A stretch of DNA of 64,000 nucleotides. Origin: Longitalea arenae (GTDB taxonomy: Bacteria; Bacteroidota; Bacteroidia; Chitinophagales; Chitinophagaceae). Below, in pieces: positions 18,818-28,418 of this stretch. Made by a program: the position numbers and the translations under genes. The stretch spans positions 1-64,000 of the forward strand of contig NZ_JAFFJX010000002.1 of the NCBI RefSeq assembly GCF_016924755.1. The letters are read 5' to 3'. The first letter of the stretch is position 1, and every line of letters starts with the position of its first letter. Below the pieces are notes generated by a model that was not told where the DNA came from, did not search any database, and saw only the letters and a program-made list of their open reading frames with translations.

Positions 18818-20758
18818 TTACTTCTTCGGTGCCTGCAAAAGCAGCCATTTGGCTAATTCATAAGCTGCTTTGGCATTTTCATACTCCGCGGGTATTTTAC
18901 GGCCATCGGTGTACTCGTTATACAGCCAGGGATCGCCTACCGCGAATACAGTTCCCTTACCGTATTTGGCCACTGCCATCACCACATCGCTCTCTGCTTT
19001 CACTACCGGGCGGGCAGGCGCCTTGGTCTCAATGATGCTGATCTCCTTCAGGTAGGTCTTTTTCGTTTGTTTAAAGATCTCATTGCCGGGTGCAATGGGC
19101 ACAGCTCCTGTTTCGTACTGATCGCCTTTTACAAAATTGCGGCCCCGGTTGCTGAAATGAATACCAAAGGTATTGGCCAGTTTGTTGAAATGTGCCAGGT
19201 CGCAATTGACACTGTCATTGGCCATCAATACCAGTACGCCGCCTTTTTTCACCCAGTCGCTGATCACCTTCACGTGGCTCTCCTCCACATAATTGGGGTT
19301 CTTGTTATCTTTTAAACCATCGGGGTCAACAATAATATAAACATCCGATTTGGCGAGATTGCTTGCGGTGGGCGCAGCTTCCAGGGTATTGAGTTTGGCG
19401 CCATAGCTGCTGAAAATATCGCCCAGGTAGCTGAACCCGTTATAGCTCATTTCATTCCAGGTATAATGGGTTGGATACTGGAAACCATTCAGGTTCTTTT
19501 TATCCTCGTGGTTAAAATAGTAATCAAGGGTTACGGTCTTGCCCTTACCTGGCATCTCGGCAGGCATGTTCTCCATTTCGGCGCCGGCCAGCAGGTAAGC
19601 GCCCACGCCCTTCCAGTCGTTCACGATCACCGGCTCGCGCATATAATATTCAAAGCTGCCGTCGCGGTAGGGATTACCACCCAGGCCCGAAACTTTTACA
19701 GTGCCTTTCAACTGCACCTGGCCTTCTGCATTCTTGTCGACAAATGTTTTCAGAATGCCGGCGTAGCCCTTTTGGGCATTGGACCAGTAGCTGGCCGGCA
19801 GGTAACCTTTACGAATGCCTTTGGCGATGGTATATACGAGCATGGCGGAGGCCGATGCTTCGAGGTAATTCTTTGGCCGGGTAGGCAGGTCAACCACATC
19901 GTACCACAGGCCGGTCTTCGCGTCCTGCACTTTGGTAACGGCTTTGGTGAACCGGTTGAGGATGCCAATGATGGTATCGCGGCCGGGGTGGTTAGCGGGG
20001 AAATAATCCAGCACATCCACCATCGCCATTCCGTACCAGCCCAGGGCGCGGCCCCAGAAATGCGGTGAGGTACCGGTTTGTTTATTCGCCCATTGCTGTT
20101 CCTTCGATTCATCCCAGCCATGGTACAGGAGGCCGGTCTTGGGATCACGGGTATTCCTTTCTATATTGGCGAACTGGCGGGTAATATCATTGAAGACGGT
20201 ATCTTCTCCAAACAACATGGCATATTCGGCATAAAAGGGCTGGCCCATATACAAACCATCGAGCCATACCTGCCAGGGATAGATCTTCTTGTGCCAGAAA
20301 CCGCCCTGTTTGGTGCGGGGGTGGGTTTGTAACTGCGCGCGTAAATGGTCTGCCGCTTTTTTATACTTGGGTTTTTCTGTTACGCGGTATAACAATAATA
20401 AGAGCTTGCCATTATTAACGTGGTCGATATTGTATTCGTCGGCTTCGTATCCGCGGATATTGCCTTCCTCATCTACCCAGGCGTCCATGCTTTTCTGAAT
20501 GTATTTGAAGTAGGAGGCATCACCGGTCGCTTTCCATAAAGCTTCCATGCCTTTTAAAACCACGCCCATATCGTAGCTCCATTTGCCTGGTTTTTTGGCG
20601 GCGGAATCACTCCACCAGCTCATGACCGAAGCGGCCATGCCCTGCGACCAGTTCATTTTATTGGATGAACCCGGGGCGGAGGCGGCCGTTCCCTGCTGGG
20701 CGAAGGCGTTTATTGAAACGGCACTGCTAATGACAAACAATACGTGTGAAATCTTCAT
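18818..20758 (-). CDS. GH88/GH105 unsaturated galacturonyl hydrolase with C-terminal DUF4350-like domain
   Basis: A 646-residue secreted protein with a signal peptide ending NAFAQ. The (alpha/alpha)6 catalytic domain covers about residues 30-400. It includes the catalytic aspartate in WLDGLYMG near residue 168 and HFWGRALGWYGMAM near 233. The domain should remove unsaturated galacturonate from the ends of oligosaccharides made by pectate lyase. A second domain at about 430-640 (SDVYIIVDPDG, WVKKGGVLVLMAND, FAVGDPWLYNEY) looks like the DUF4350/glutamine-amidotransferase-like fold often attached to Bacteroidota GH105 proteins. It lies 135 bp after the GH28 gene and is probably co-transcribed with it. 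Confidence 0.88.
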   Translation of the reverse strand: MKISHVLFVISSAVSINAFAQQGTAASAPGSSNKMNWSQGMAASVMSWWSDSAAKKPGKWSYDMGVVLKGMEALWKATGDASYFKYIQKSMDAWVDEEGNIRGYEADEYNIDHVNNGKLLLLLYRVTEKPKYKKAADHLRAQLQTHPRTKQGGFWHKKIYPWQVWLDGLYMGQPFYAEYAMLFGEDTVFNDITRQFANIERNTRDPKTGLLYHGWDESKEQQWANKQTGTSPHFWGRALGWYGMAMVDVLDYFPANHPGRDTIIGILNRFTKAVTKVQDAKTGLWYDVVDLPTRPKNYLEASASAMLVYTIAKGIRKGYLPASYWSNAQKGYAGILKTFVDKNAEGQVQLKGTVKVSGLGGNPYRDGSFEYYMREPVIVNDWKGVGAYLLAGAEMENMPAEMPGKGKTVTLDYYFNHEDKKNLNGFQYPTHYTWNEMSYNGFSYLGDIFSSYGAKLNTLEAAPTASNLAKSDVYIIVDPDGLKDNKNPNYVEESHVKVISDWVKKGGVLVLMANDSVNCDLAHFNKLANTFGIHFSNRGRNFVKGDQYETGAVPIAPGNEIFKQTKKTYLKEISIIETKAPARPVVKAESDVVMAVAKYGKGTVFAVGDPWLYNEYTDGRKIPAEYENAKAAYELAKWLLLQAPKK

Positions 20759-20770
20759 GGTTATATTTTT

Positions 20771-20866
20771 GAACAGGTTTCAAGTTACAGGTTCCAGGTT
20801 TCAGGGCTTGCAGTTTTTAAGGGCCCTGCAACCCCGCTTTGCGGGGCAGGCCCTGGAACCTGTAAC
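20771..20866. repeat. Dyad word element between GH28 and GH105 genes
   Basis: The left arm contains GTTACAGGTTCCAGG at 20784-20798. The right arm contains its complement CCTGGAACCTGTAAC at 20852-20866. CCCCGC at 20832-20837 and GCGGGG at 20841-20846 form a central hairpin. It fills nearly the whole intergenic gap. Confidence 0.7.
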
Positions 20867-20893
20867 AGCCATTTATTTAATAAAGTCCCATAC

Positions 20894-22540
20894 TTACTTA
20901 ATTGTTACATTTTGTTCAGAAGCGCCAAATTCATACAAAATCTTTTCTTTGGCTTTCGAAGCATCGGTGTTCTGGATGCTGATCTTTTTGGTTCTGTCGC
21001 CGGCCACCCTGAACAATAATTCTGCATCCTTTTTATAAGTAAGTTTATCAAAGGTGAGATTATCGCTGTTAATGATATCTACTACCGGTTTGGTTTCAGC
21101 GCTCAGGATCTTGATATTTTTTAAAGTGATGCCTGATGCTTCCTGGATATCGATGCCTTTGTCGGCTTCCAGCACCATATTTTCGAGGTGCACATTTTTT
21201 ACATGCATTTCTGGTACCCCGCGAATGAAGATGCCTTTGGCTGCCCCGTTGCATACCACGTTCTTTATAACAAAGTTCTGGAACTGCGGTGTGGTCTCAT
21301 TTACCGGCAGGGTTTCCACCTTTGGCAGTTCGCGTTTTTCACCGGCCAGCGCAACGGGGTCTACCGACATATAATACATATCGAACAGAATGGCTTCACC
21401 GGGAATATTGATCATTTGAATGTCGTTGATGTAAATATTCTCTACAATGCCGCCCCGGCCGCGGGTTGTTTTAAAGCGAAGACCAATATCGGTGCCGATA
21501 AATGTACAGTTGCTGACCCACATATTGCGGGCGCCGCCGCTCATTTCGCTGCCGATCACAAAACCGCCATGGGCGTGGTATACTTTACAATCGCGGATGA
21601 TCACATTTTCAGTAGGCATGCCTCTTTCTCTTCCCCAATGGTCGCGGCCGCTTTTGATACAAAGGCCATCGTCGCCTACATCAAATACTGAATTTTCGAT
21701 CAGTACATTCTTACAGCTTTCCACATCGATGCCATCGCCATTTTGGGCAAACCAGGGATTCAATACAGTAACATTCCGTACGGTAAGATCTTCACTCATG
21801 AGCGGATGTAAACACCAGGCTGCAGAGTTCTGAAAGGTTACGCCTTCGAGCAGGATCTTTTTGCATTTGGTAATAACCACCAGGTTGGGGCGCAGGAAAT
21901 CTTTGATGCTTTTATAGAATTCCGGTGTTTTATCTTTTGTGATCTCGCCGGGGTTCTTCATTTTAGTGGGTTTCAGCCATTGCTCCGAGGGATACCATGA
22001 TCTGCCATCCTCGCTCACCACACCGCCCTGCGATATCCATTTTTTCCACTGGCTTTCGGTAAGCTTCTCTTTTCTTACCTGGCGCCAGGCTTCGCCACCG
22101 CCGTCGATGACGCCATAACCGGTAATGCCGATATTGGTTGCATTGGTAGCTGAAATGGGCGACTGGTTGCGCATTTGCGGTAAGCCTTCCCAATTGCCTT
22201 CTACCAGCGGGTATTGATCTTTATCCTTGGTGAATTGTACAAGCGCGCCTTTTTTCAGGTGCAGGTTCACATTGCTTTTTAATACCACAGGCCCTGTAAG
22301 CCATAATCCGGCAGGTATAACTACTACCCCACCGCCTTTTTTGTTACAGGCATCGATAGCATCGTTGATGGCTTTTGTATTCAGCGTTTGGCCATCGGGT
22401 ACTGCTCCGAATTTAGTAATGTAGGTGGAATCCTTTTTGAAACTTGTCTGTTGAATAACCGGCAATTTGCCCTGGGCAAATACATCCGAAGAACAGGTCA
22501 TTAATCCAATTACTGCTGCTGCTTTAAACCAATTGTTCAT
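20894..22540 (-). CDS. Polygalacturonase-like GH28 hydrolase
   Basis: A 548-residue secreted right-handed beta-helix protein with a signal peptide ending VFAQ. The GH28 active-site blocks are present: NGDGIDVES, VGDDGLCIKSG near residue 290 with the paired aspartates, HGGFVIGSEMSGG, and RFKTTRGRGG in place of the RIK motif. It should hydrolyse alpha-1,4 galacturonan, endo or exo undetermined. Its leader is about 240 nt long if the promoter module at 22786-22852 is used. Neighbouring genes (GH105, SusCD) place it in pectin degradation. Confidence 0.9.
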   Translation of the reverse strand: MNNWFKAAAVIGLMTCSSDVFAQGKLPVIQQTSFKKDSTYITKFGAVPDGQTLNTKAINDAIDACNKKGGGVVVIPAGLWLTGPVVLKSNVNLHLKKGALVQFTKDKDQYPLVEGNWEGLPQMRNQSPISATNATNIGITGYGVIDGGGEAWRQVRKEKLTESQWKKWISQGGVVSEDGRSWYPSEQWLKPTKMKNPGEITKDKTPEFYKSIKDFLRPNLVVITKCKKILLEGVTFQNSAAWCLHPLMSEDLTVRNVTVLNPWFAQNGDGIDVESCKNVLIENSVFDVGDDGLCIKSGRDHWGRERGMPTENVIIRDCKVYHAHGGFVIGSEMSGGARNMWVSNCTFIGTDIGLRFKTTRGRGGIVENIYINDIQMINIPGEAILFDMYYMSVDPVALAGEKRELPKVETLPVNETTPQFQNFVIKNVVCNGAAKGIFIRGVPEMHVKNVHLENMVLEADKGIDIQEASGITLKNIKILSAETKPVVDIINSDNLTFDKLTYKKDAELLFRVAGDRTKKISIQNTDASKAKEKILYEFGASEQNVTIK

Positions 22541-22690
22541 TACAAATTGTTTACTTCAATGAATTTAAAATGTACGGTTTGCCCCGCAGAACCCAAAGGA
22601 TGATTTAACATTTTGTGCGTGTACCTGCAGTAGTTTGGAAAAGGTAAAATCATGCAATCTGCGCGTTGCAAGGCAATCGTCCCAAAGATG

Positions 22691-22766
22691 TAAGTTACAG
22701 GCTACAAGTTGCAGGCTGTCCCCTCATTCAACGGGACAGGCGCTGAAACTTGCAACCTGTAACCTT
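22691..22766. repeat. Dyad word element in the GH28 leader
   Basis: Left arm words AGTTACAGGCTACAAGTTGCAGG at 22693-22715 face inverted words CTGAAACTTGCAACCTGTAAC at 22743-22763. The inner hairpin is CTGTCCC at 22716-22722 with GGGACAG at 22733-22739. It lies between the proposed promoter and the GH28 start codon, so it would be part of the transcript. Confidence 0.7.
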
Positions 22767-22785
22767 AATACCTGTTTTTCAGCGG

Positions 22786-22852
22786 CAAGTGTACACAGAT
22801 ATTTAAACCCACCGAAACGAATAAGGAATTTTATTTACGCAAACGTTACCGG
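22786..22852 (-). promoter_or_regulatory. LacI-type operator/promoter module upstream of the GH28 gene
   Basis: On the minus strand the candidate -7 element TACACTTG (22786-22793) is preceded by ATATCT (22797-22802). Further upstream is the operator-like CCGGTAACGTTTGCGT (22837-22852) with its central CpG at 22844-22845. The distance from the CpG to the -7 T is 51 bp, the same as in the modules at 36630 and 42224. GCAAACGTT resembles half-sites bound by LacI/PurR-family proteins. The remainder of the 734-bp gap to the SusD gene shows only word repeats and a short CCCCTAAGGGG palindrome near 22970. Confidence 0.6.
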
Positions 22853-23142
22853 CAACGATAACATACCAGACGGGAAATAAAATGCTGGCAATCAACGTAA
22901 ATTACCCAGAACCATACCCCTTTACGCGACTGCCAGCAAGAAGATACCCCATTCCCGTAACCCCCCTGACCCCCTAAGGGGAAAGGAAATACTAGGAGCA
23001 GGGATTTATACTTTTAAATGAGTGTGTTTTTAACATTTAATTGACTGAAGCTTTTTCGTGGCTCAAAAACAGGTGGGCAGAAACTCCTAAACTGCCCACC
23101 CTCGAAACCCACTGCATTTCTATTGAACACATCAGAGCATAT

Positions 23143-23190
23143 AGACAATTGACAACAGGCAACAGGCAACAGGCAATTGGCAATTGGCGA
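23143..23190. repeat. Word repeat, CAACAGGCAACAGGCAATTGG type
   Basis: Tandem words GACAATTGACAACAGGCAAC and CAGGCAATTGGCAATTGG run head to tail. They share the CAATTGG vocabulary of the repeats at 34226, 46590 and 59700. Confidence 0.6.
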
Positions 23191-23274
23191 TCATTCGATC
23201 GTCTGCAAAACCAATTGGCCATCATGCAAGGCTGGTGGCCGCCACTCGCCAATCCCCTTCCGGGGGTTGGCGGG

Positions 23275-24972
23275 TTACTGATACCCCTCATTCTGCATAA
23301 ACTCCCCTTTATTGGTAACCGCATCCAGCTGTGATTGCGGAATAGGCCGTACTATATGAAATGCTTTTACATACTGGGCGGCATCAGGGTTCAGGTTTTT
23401 TATGCGATCGATCAGTTTATTCGTGCGTTTCAGGTCGAACCAGCGCAATTGCTCCCCGGCCAGCTCGCGTGCCCGCTCATCGAGTATAAAGTCGAGCGTT
23501 ACCTGCGCAGCGGTGATCTCCATCGCGCTTTCCCTGCCGGGATGTGCAGCACGGCGGCGAATGGCGTTGAGGTAAGTGACTGCCTGATCTGGTTTATTGA
23601 GCTTGAACTGGGCTTCAGCAGCGATCAGGTACATTTCGGCCAGCCTGATCACAAACACATCGCGAACGCTTTGCGCTTCATTAAAGGAAGCCCGCGTTGA
23701 ATCCTTAAATTTTTTCAGCGATACATAAAACCTCCGCTGGGTGGGAATACCCGTAGTCGCATTATATACGCGTGACATATCGTAGGTCGTATACCGTTTG
23801 GCATTCATGTCTGTAACGGAAAGGGTATTCTTGGAAGTAAAGCAGACGGTATCGCCCACTTTAAAATTGTTGGTATCTTTTGAATTAAAAGTATTGCCAG
23901 CAGCCCGCGCTTCTTTATTGCAATACCACACCGTTTGAAAAGAAGCCTCATAACGGCTATCGTCGTTCTCGTTGAACATGTTCAAAAACGCTTTCGTAGG
24001 CATATACCGGTTGAAAGGCCGCCCATTGGGGATATCCCGCTGCAGGATGGCGGAGTTCACCTGGTCATATACCTGCAGGAATAACATGTGACCATTGTTG
24101 CTGCCGCGGCTATGCCCCGTGGGAAAAGCAGATGTGGCAAGATCATTATTCGACAAATTGGTAGAATAGTCAACAGCCCAGATCACTTCCTTATTTTTCA
24201 AATTGCCCATATTCCACAGATCGGCATAGCGGGCCGCCAATTGATAGCCATAATTTTTGATAACATCATCGGCCATGGCGAACGCCTGTTCGTTCATGCC
24301 CCGGGTGAGGTACATGCGCGCCAGGAAAGCTTTTGCTACCGGGATGGTAGCGCGGCCATAATCACCGGAAGTTTTTGGCAGATTCTTCACCGCAAAATCA
24401 AGGTCGGCGAAGATCTGCGTGTAAAACTGATCAACCGGGGTTTTATTGGCAGTTGATTCAATCACACCGGGCGGTGTTGCCATGGTAGTGAAATGAACGC
24501 CACCCCAGGTCTCTACGATATGCCAGTAATAGAAGGCACGTAAAAAGCGCAGCTCCGCTTCCCGGGTTGTTTTCTGGGCAGCGGTATAGTCGGCCACCTC
24601 CCCTACTTTGGCAATGCCGTCGTTACATAAATAAATGGCTGCATAAAAATTATCCCATTCCAGGTTGAGGGCCGCGGTGTTACTGCCCTGCAGGTTATCA
24701 TAACGTGATAATTGCGGGAAAACATCCCCGGTACCATTGGTCCAGATATCGGTACCCATTTCTGATAAACTGTAGCCTTCTTCTTTTCCATACCAGTACC
24801 GGGTATATGTGTATGCTGCATTTACCAGCGCATCAAAACCTTTTGCACTTGTATAGGTAGCTTCGGGCGTCAATCCGCTGGGATTATATTCAGTTAATTT
24901 TTTATCGCAGGAGGTAAATACCACAGCACCGGTCAGCGCTAAAGACAATACGGTATTTATTGTACGTTTCAT
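23275..24972 (-). CDS. SusD/RagB-family glycan-binding outer-membrane lipoprotein (pair 1)
   Basis: A 566-residue lipoprotein. The start is set at MKRTINTVLSLALTG, which gives a lipoprotein signal with the cysteine in VFTSC. A longer open frame begins 14 codons earlier, inside the SusC stop region. Typical SusD features are the N-terminal helical TPR part (LRFLRAFYYWHIVETWGG near residue 115) and the C-terminal WFDLKRTNKLIDRI and MQNEGY. It binds glycan at the cell surface as the lid of the adjacent SusC. It lies 31 bp after susC and has no clear terminator beyond an imperfect GC-rich hairpin just past the stop. Confidence 0.93.
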   Translation of the reverse strand: MKRTINTVLSLALTGAVVFTSCDKKLTEYNPSGLTPEATYTSAKGFDALVNAAYTYTRYWYGKEEGYSLSEMGTDIWTNGTGDVFPQLSRYDNLQGSNTAALNLEWDNFYAAIYLCNDGIAKVGEVADYTAAQKTTREAELRFLRAFYYWHIVETWGGVHFTTMATPPGVIESTANKTPVDQFYTQIFADLDFAVKNLPKTSGDYGRATIPVAKAFLARMYLTRGMNEQAFAMADDVIKNYGYQLAARYADLWNMGNLKNKEVIWAVDYSTNLSNNDLATSAFPTGHSRGSNNGHMLFLQVYDQVNSAILQRDIPNGRPFNRYMPTKAFLNMFNENDDSRYEASFQTVWYCNKEARAAGNTFNSKDTNNFKVGDTVCFTSKNTLSVTDMNAKRYTTYDMSRVYNATTGIPTQRRFYVSLKKFKDSTRASFNEAQSVRDVFVIRLAEMYLIAAEAQFKLNKPDQAVTYLNAIRRRAAHPGRESAMEITAAQVTLDFILDERARELAGEQLRWFDLKRTNKLIDRIKNLNPDAAQYVKAFHIVRPIPQSQLDAVTNKGEFMQNEGYQ

Positions 24973-25003
24973 ATTCAAATATTGATTCACTAATGAATAA
25001 GAT

Positions 25004-28000
25004 TTAGAACTCAAGATTGATTCCGGTAACGATCAATTTGGTCAACGGCCTGTCAAATGAACCTTCCCCTTCCGGATCATAATCTTTCTCCTTCGCAAAT
25101 GTGAAATAGTTCTTGGCGCTTACATACCAGCGCAGGCTGCTCACGTGGAACCGTTGGGTAAGTGTTTTCGGCAGCGTATAACCGAGGGTGATATTCCTGA
25201 TCTTTACGAAAGAACCGTCTTTGTAACCGAGGGTGGTTGCAAATGGCATGGAGGCTCTTGAAATATTGATATTCGGCCGCGGATAATCATTGGTCGGGTT
25301 TTCCGGTGTCCAGTAATTAACATTGGCGCCATTCTCAATGGCATTGGGCTCAAACTTGTTGGCGTAGTCAGAAACGAAGGTTTGTCCAACCCGGGCAAAA
25401 ACATAGATATTCAGATCAAAATTCTTATAGCTGATATCATTGCTGAAGCCGAGGGTGTAATCAGGAACGGCTGAACCTATTACTGTGCGGTCGTAAGTAG
25501 CATCCAACTTCCCATCGGGCTGGCCTTTATCTCCGCTGAGGTCGGCTACCCGGATATCACCGGCCTTATAGCCAAAACTTCTGGCTAAAGCAGTATCTGC
25601 GGTTTGCCAGATCCCTTCTTTCTTAAAGTCGTAGAACGATTTCACCGGGTGGCCGATGAACAGGCCGCTGGCAATATCATTTTTTCCGTTTGCCAGTTCG
25701 GTGATGCGTTCTTTATTACGTGTATAGGTAATAGCGCTGGTCCAGGTGATCTGCTGGTTCTGCACGTTCACGGTACGTAACTGGATCTCGATCCCATTGT
25801 TACGGGTCTTACCCACATTCTCTACCACTTTGGTATGGCCCGATGAACCTGGTAAGGGACGCAGCAACAAGAGGTCACGGGTTCTTGAATCATAATAATC
25901 AACACTGGCGCTGAGGCGGTTCTTGAACAGACCGAAATCTAACCCGATGTTCTGCGTACCGGTCAACTCCCATTTCAGGTTGCGGTTACCGTTCTGCGGA
26001 TCATAGCCATAAGCGATCATACTTACATCGTTCCATGAATGTGGAATAAGGATCAATCCGCTGTTCGTTGAATAGGGTTTCACGGCCGCATTACCCGCCA
26101 CACCATAACTGGCGCGCAGCTTCAGGTCGCTGAACAGGTTCTGACTGGCCATAAAATTTTCATCGATGATACGCCAGGCAACCGCTGCAGATGGGAAGAA
26201 AGACCAGCGGTTCTCTTTTAACAATACGGAAGAACCGTCGGCGCGACCGGTAAGGGTCAACAGGTATTTTCCTTTGAAATTATAGTTTAACCGAAGGGCG
26301 CCCGATAAGAGGTTGCTGCCAATATAATTACTCCAGATATTAATGTTGCTTGGGTTGCTCAGCAGCGCATGCCATGACTGGCCGGGAATGATCTGTCCGG
26401 TACCCTGCGAATAAGCGCTGTCGGTCTTGTTAGATAAATAGCTGGTGACGGCCGTCACATCCAGTCCATGGTCACCGAACTTTTTATTCCAGGTAATGAT
26501 GTTTTCCCAGATAAGGTCGGCCTGGGTAGCGTTGGTCACTTTTGCCAGCGAGCCTGTTGAAGTAAAGCGGGTAATGGTATTTTCTCCCAGGAACAGACCA
26601 TTGCGGCTGCTGCTGTTGGTTATACCCAGGTTCGAGCGAAGGGTAAGGCTTGGGAAAGGTTTCCATTCTGCATAGGCAGAAGATAAAATGCGGGTGGTAT
26701 TGGTCTCATTGATATAAGCCCCCGGCAATTCTTCCAACAAGGGGTTAACCTGGTTGGCATTGCCGGGAATTCTTATAATTGAACCGTCCGGGTTATAAGG
26801 TGTAAAATAAGGTATCACTTTATTGGCTACGTTGAGAATATTGTCGGTACGCCGGTTCTCATCATAATATGTCAACTGGCTTTGCAATCCCACCTTGAAG
26901 GTGCCTATAATGGTTTGATCGATGTTCAGGCGTAAGGTATAGCGGCCGGAAAAATCATTGTTGAGAATACCTTTTTCTTTAAAGTAATCGAAAGAGAAGA
27001 AGACTTTTGTTTTTTCACTGCCTGCGGCCACATTAATGCCATAGTCCTGCTGTGAACCATCCTGTAACAGCAGTCCTGGCCAGTAAGTAGACTGGCCACT
27101 GGTGGCGGCAGCCAGGTCGGCCTTAAATACATTGGGATCATCTGCCGGTGAGTTCCAGGCGCCGGCGGTGCGGCTGGCCTGCCGTTTCAGTTCGGCATAT
27201 TGCGGACCGTTCATCGGCTCGGGATAACCAGCTACTTCACTTATTCCATAATACGCATTCGCACCTACCCGTACTTTTCCGGAAGCGCCTCTTTTAGTAG
27301 TAATGATAACTACGCCATTAGCGCCGCGTGAACCATAGATAGCGGTAGAGGACGCATCTTTCAATACCTCCATGGATTGGATATCGTTGGGGTTGATGTC
27401 CTGGAAGTTGGCATACTGAATGCCATCAACGATAAATAAAGGGGTATTCTGCGCCAGTACCGACCTGTTACCTCTAACAGTGATATTCACGTTAGAACCC
27501 GCGCCACCGCTGGTGCGGGTGATATCAACTCCCGCCACTTTACCCTGTACGCTTTCCATGACGTTACCCGCGGGCACTTTTTTCACTTCATCGCCTTTGA
27601 GCGACACAACAGCCCCGGTAAGATCTCTTTTCTTTACCGTACCATAACCGATCACCACAATGTTCTCGAGGCTGGAGGCTGCTGAGGCCAGCGACAGCGT
27701 GATCATTGTTTTGTCGCCTACTTTTATTTCCTGTGACTCGTAGCCTACATAGGAAAATACAAGCACATCGTTTTCGTCGGCCATTAATGTAAACACCCCC
27801 TGCTCATTGGTGGTGGTGGCCTTTGTTGTGCCTTTTATGGTTACTGTTACGCCCGAGAGCGGAGCTCCGTTTGGGTCAGTGATCTTACCCGTAACCTTTT
27901 TTTCCACAGCACGGGTTCCTTCATTGATCACTATAAGGCCGTTGGCCATGAAACGGTAGGTAAGTATAGTTTGGGAAAACAAATTGTCGAGCGCCTGTTT

Positions 28001-28270
28001 AATATCAACGTTTTCAAGGTTGATGGTCACCTTTTGCCGGATGGCCGGCAGCTGGTTGTTATACAGGAACCGATAGTGTGTCTGCTTTTCAATATTGATC
28101 AAAATACCAGCGATCTCGGCATTTTTATACTTGAGATCCAGCTTATTCTGGCCGAATCCCTTCGCCGACACCTGCAGCACACCAACAAGCAGTAAGAAAG
28201 TAGTTATTTTCATAACAAGCAGCGCATTGGAAAGCAACGGGTTTTTTCCGCCCGTTCTAAAACTTTTCAT
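25004..28270 (-). CDS. SusC/RagA-family TonB-dependent transporter with STN domain (pair 1)
   Basis: A 1088-residue outer-membrane transporter. After the signal peptide (cleavage near VSAKGFGQ) come an STN domain at about 45-115, a carboxypeptidase-regulatory beta-sandwich at 125-190, the plug (GTVKKRDLTGAVVSL; DPTA-like LKDASSTAIYGSRGANGVV near 305-325), and the barrel ending GINLEF. The STN domain usually contacts a FecR anti-sigma factor, and a sigma/FecR pair lies directly upstream. It should import pectin oligosaccharides with its SusD partner. The first methionine is used; a second possible start lies 19 codons downstream. Confidence 0.94.
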   Translation of the reverse strand: MKSFRTGGKNPLLSNALLVMKITTFLLLVGVLQVSAKGFGQNKLDLKYKNAEIAGILINIEKQTHYRFLYNNQLPAIRQKVTINLENVDIKQALDNLFSQTILTYRFMANGLIVINEGTRAVEKKVTGKITDPNGAPLSGVTVTIKGTTKATTTNEQGVFTLMADENDVLVFSYVGYESQEIKVGDKTMITLSLASAASSLENIVVIGYGTVKKRDLTGAVVSLKGDEVKKVPAGNVMESVQGKVAGVDITRTSGGAGSNVNITVRGNRSVLAQNTPLFIVDGIQYANFQDINPNDIQSMEVLKDASSTAIYGSRGANGVVIITTKRGASGKVRVGANAYYGISEVAGYPEPMNGPQYAELKRQASRTAGAWNSPADDPNVFKADLAAATSGQSTYWPGLLLQDGSQQDYGINVAAGSEKTKVFFSFDYFKEKGILNNDFSGRYTLRLNIDQTIIGTFKVGLQSQLTYYDENRRTDNILNVANKVIPYFTPYNPDGSIIRIPGNANQVNPLLEELPGAYINETNTTRILSSAYAEWKPFPSLTLRSNLGITNSSSRNGLFLGENTITRFTSTGSLAKVTNATQADLIWENIITWNKKFGDHGLDVTAVTSYLSNKTDSAYSQGTGQIIPGQSWHALLSNPSNINIWSNYIGSNLLSGALRLNYNFKGKYLLTLTGRADGSSVLLKENRWSFFPSAAVAWRIIDENFMASQNLFSDLKLRASYGVAGNAAVKPYSTNSGLILIPHSWNDVSMIAYGYDPQNGNRNLKWELTGTQNIGLDFGLFKNRLSASVDYYDSRTRDLLLLRPLPGSSGHTKVVENVGKTRNNGIEIQLRTVNVQNQQITWTSAITYTRNKERITELANGKNDIASGLFIGHPVKSFYDFKKEGIWQTADTALARSFGYKAGDIRVADLSGDKGQPDGKLDATYDRTVIGSAVPDYTLGFSNDISYKNFDLNIYVFARVGQTFVSDYANKFEPNAIENGANVNYWTPENPTNDYPRPNINISRASMPFATTLGYKDGSFVKIRNITLGYTLPKTLTQRFHVSSLRWYVSAKNYFTFAKEKDYDPEGEGSFDRPLTKLIVTGINLEF

Positions 28271-28367
28271 ACATTAGTATTATTATGGGTTAAGAAATCA
28301 CTTCCCCTTCCCGCCTGCCAGCGGGATCGCGGAGAAAACAACACCGAAAAATTTAACCTGTAATGCG

Positions 28368-28400
28368 CGGAGAATGCTGCCAACATTCTCCGTTTTTTTT
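28368..28400 (+). terminator. Plus-strand terminator-like hairpin between fecR and susC
   Basis: CGGAGAATG at 28368-28376 pairs with CATTCTCCG at 28384-28392, followed by eight T on the plus strand. Both flanking genes are on the minus strand, where the hairpin is preceded by A and not followed by T. It may end an antisense transcript or act as a leader hairpin. Confidence 0.5.
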
Positions 28401-28418
28401 GGTTACGTAGGATGCATA

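Noticed and set aside
19466-20068. A 200-codon plus-strand ORF antisense to the GH105 gene
   Set aside because: It is opposite the catalytic domain of a well-supported secreted enzyme and has no recognisable features.
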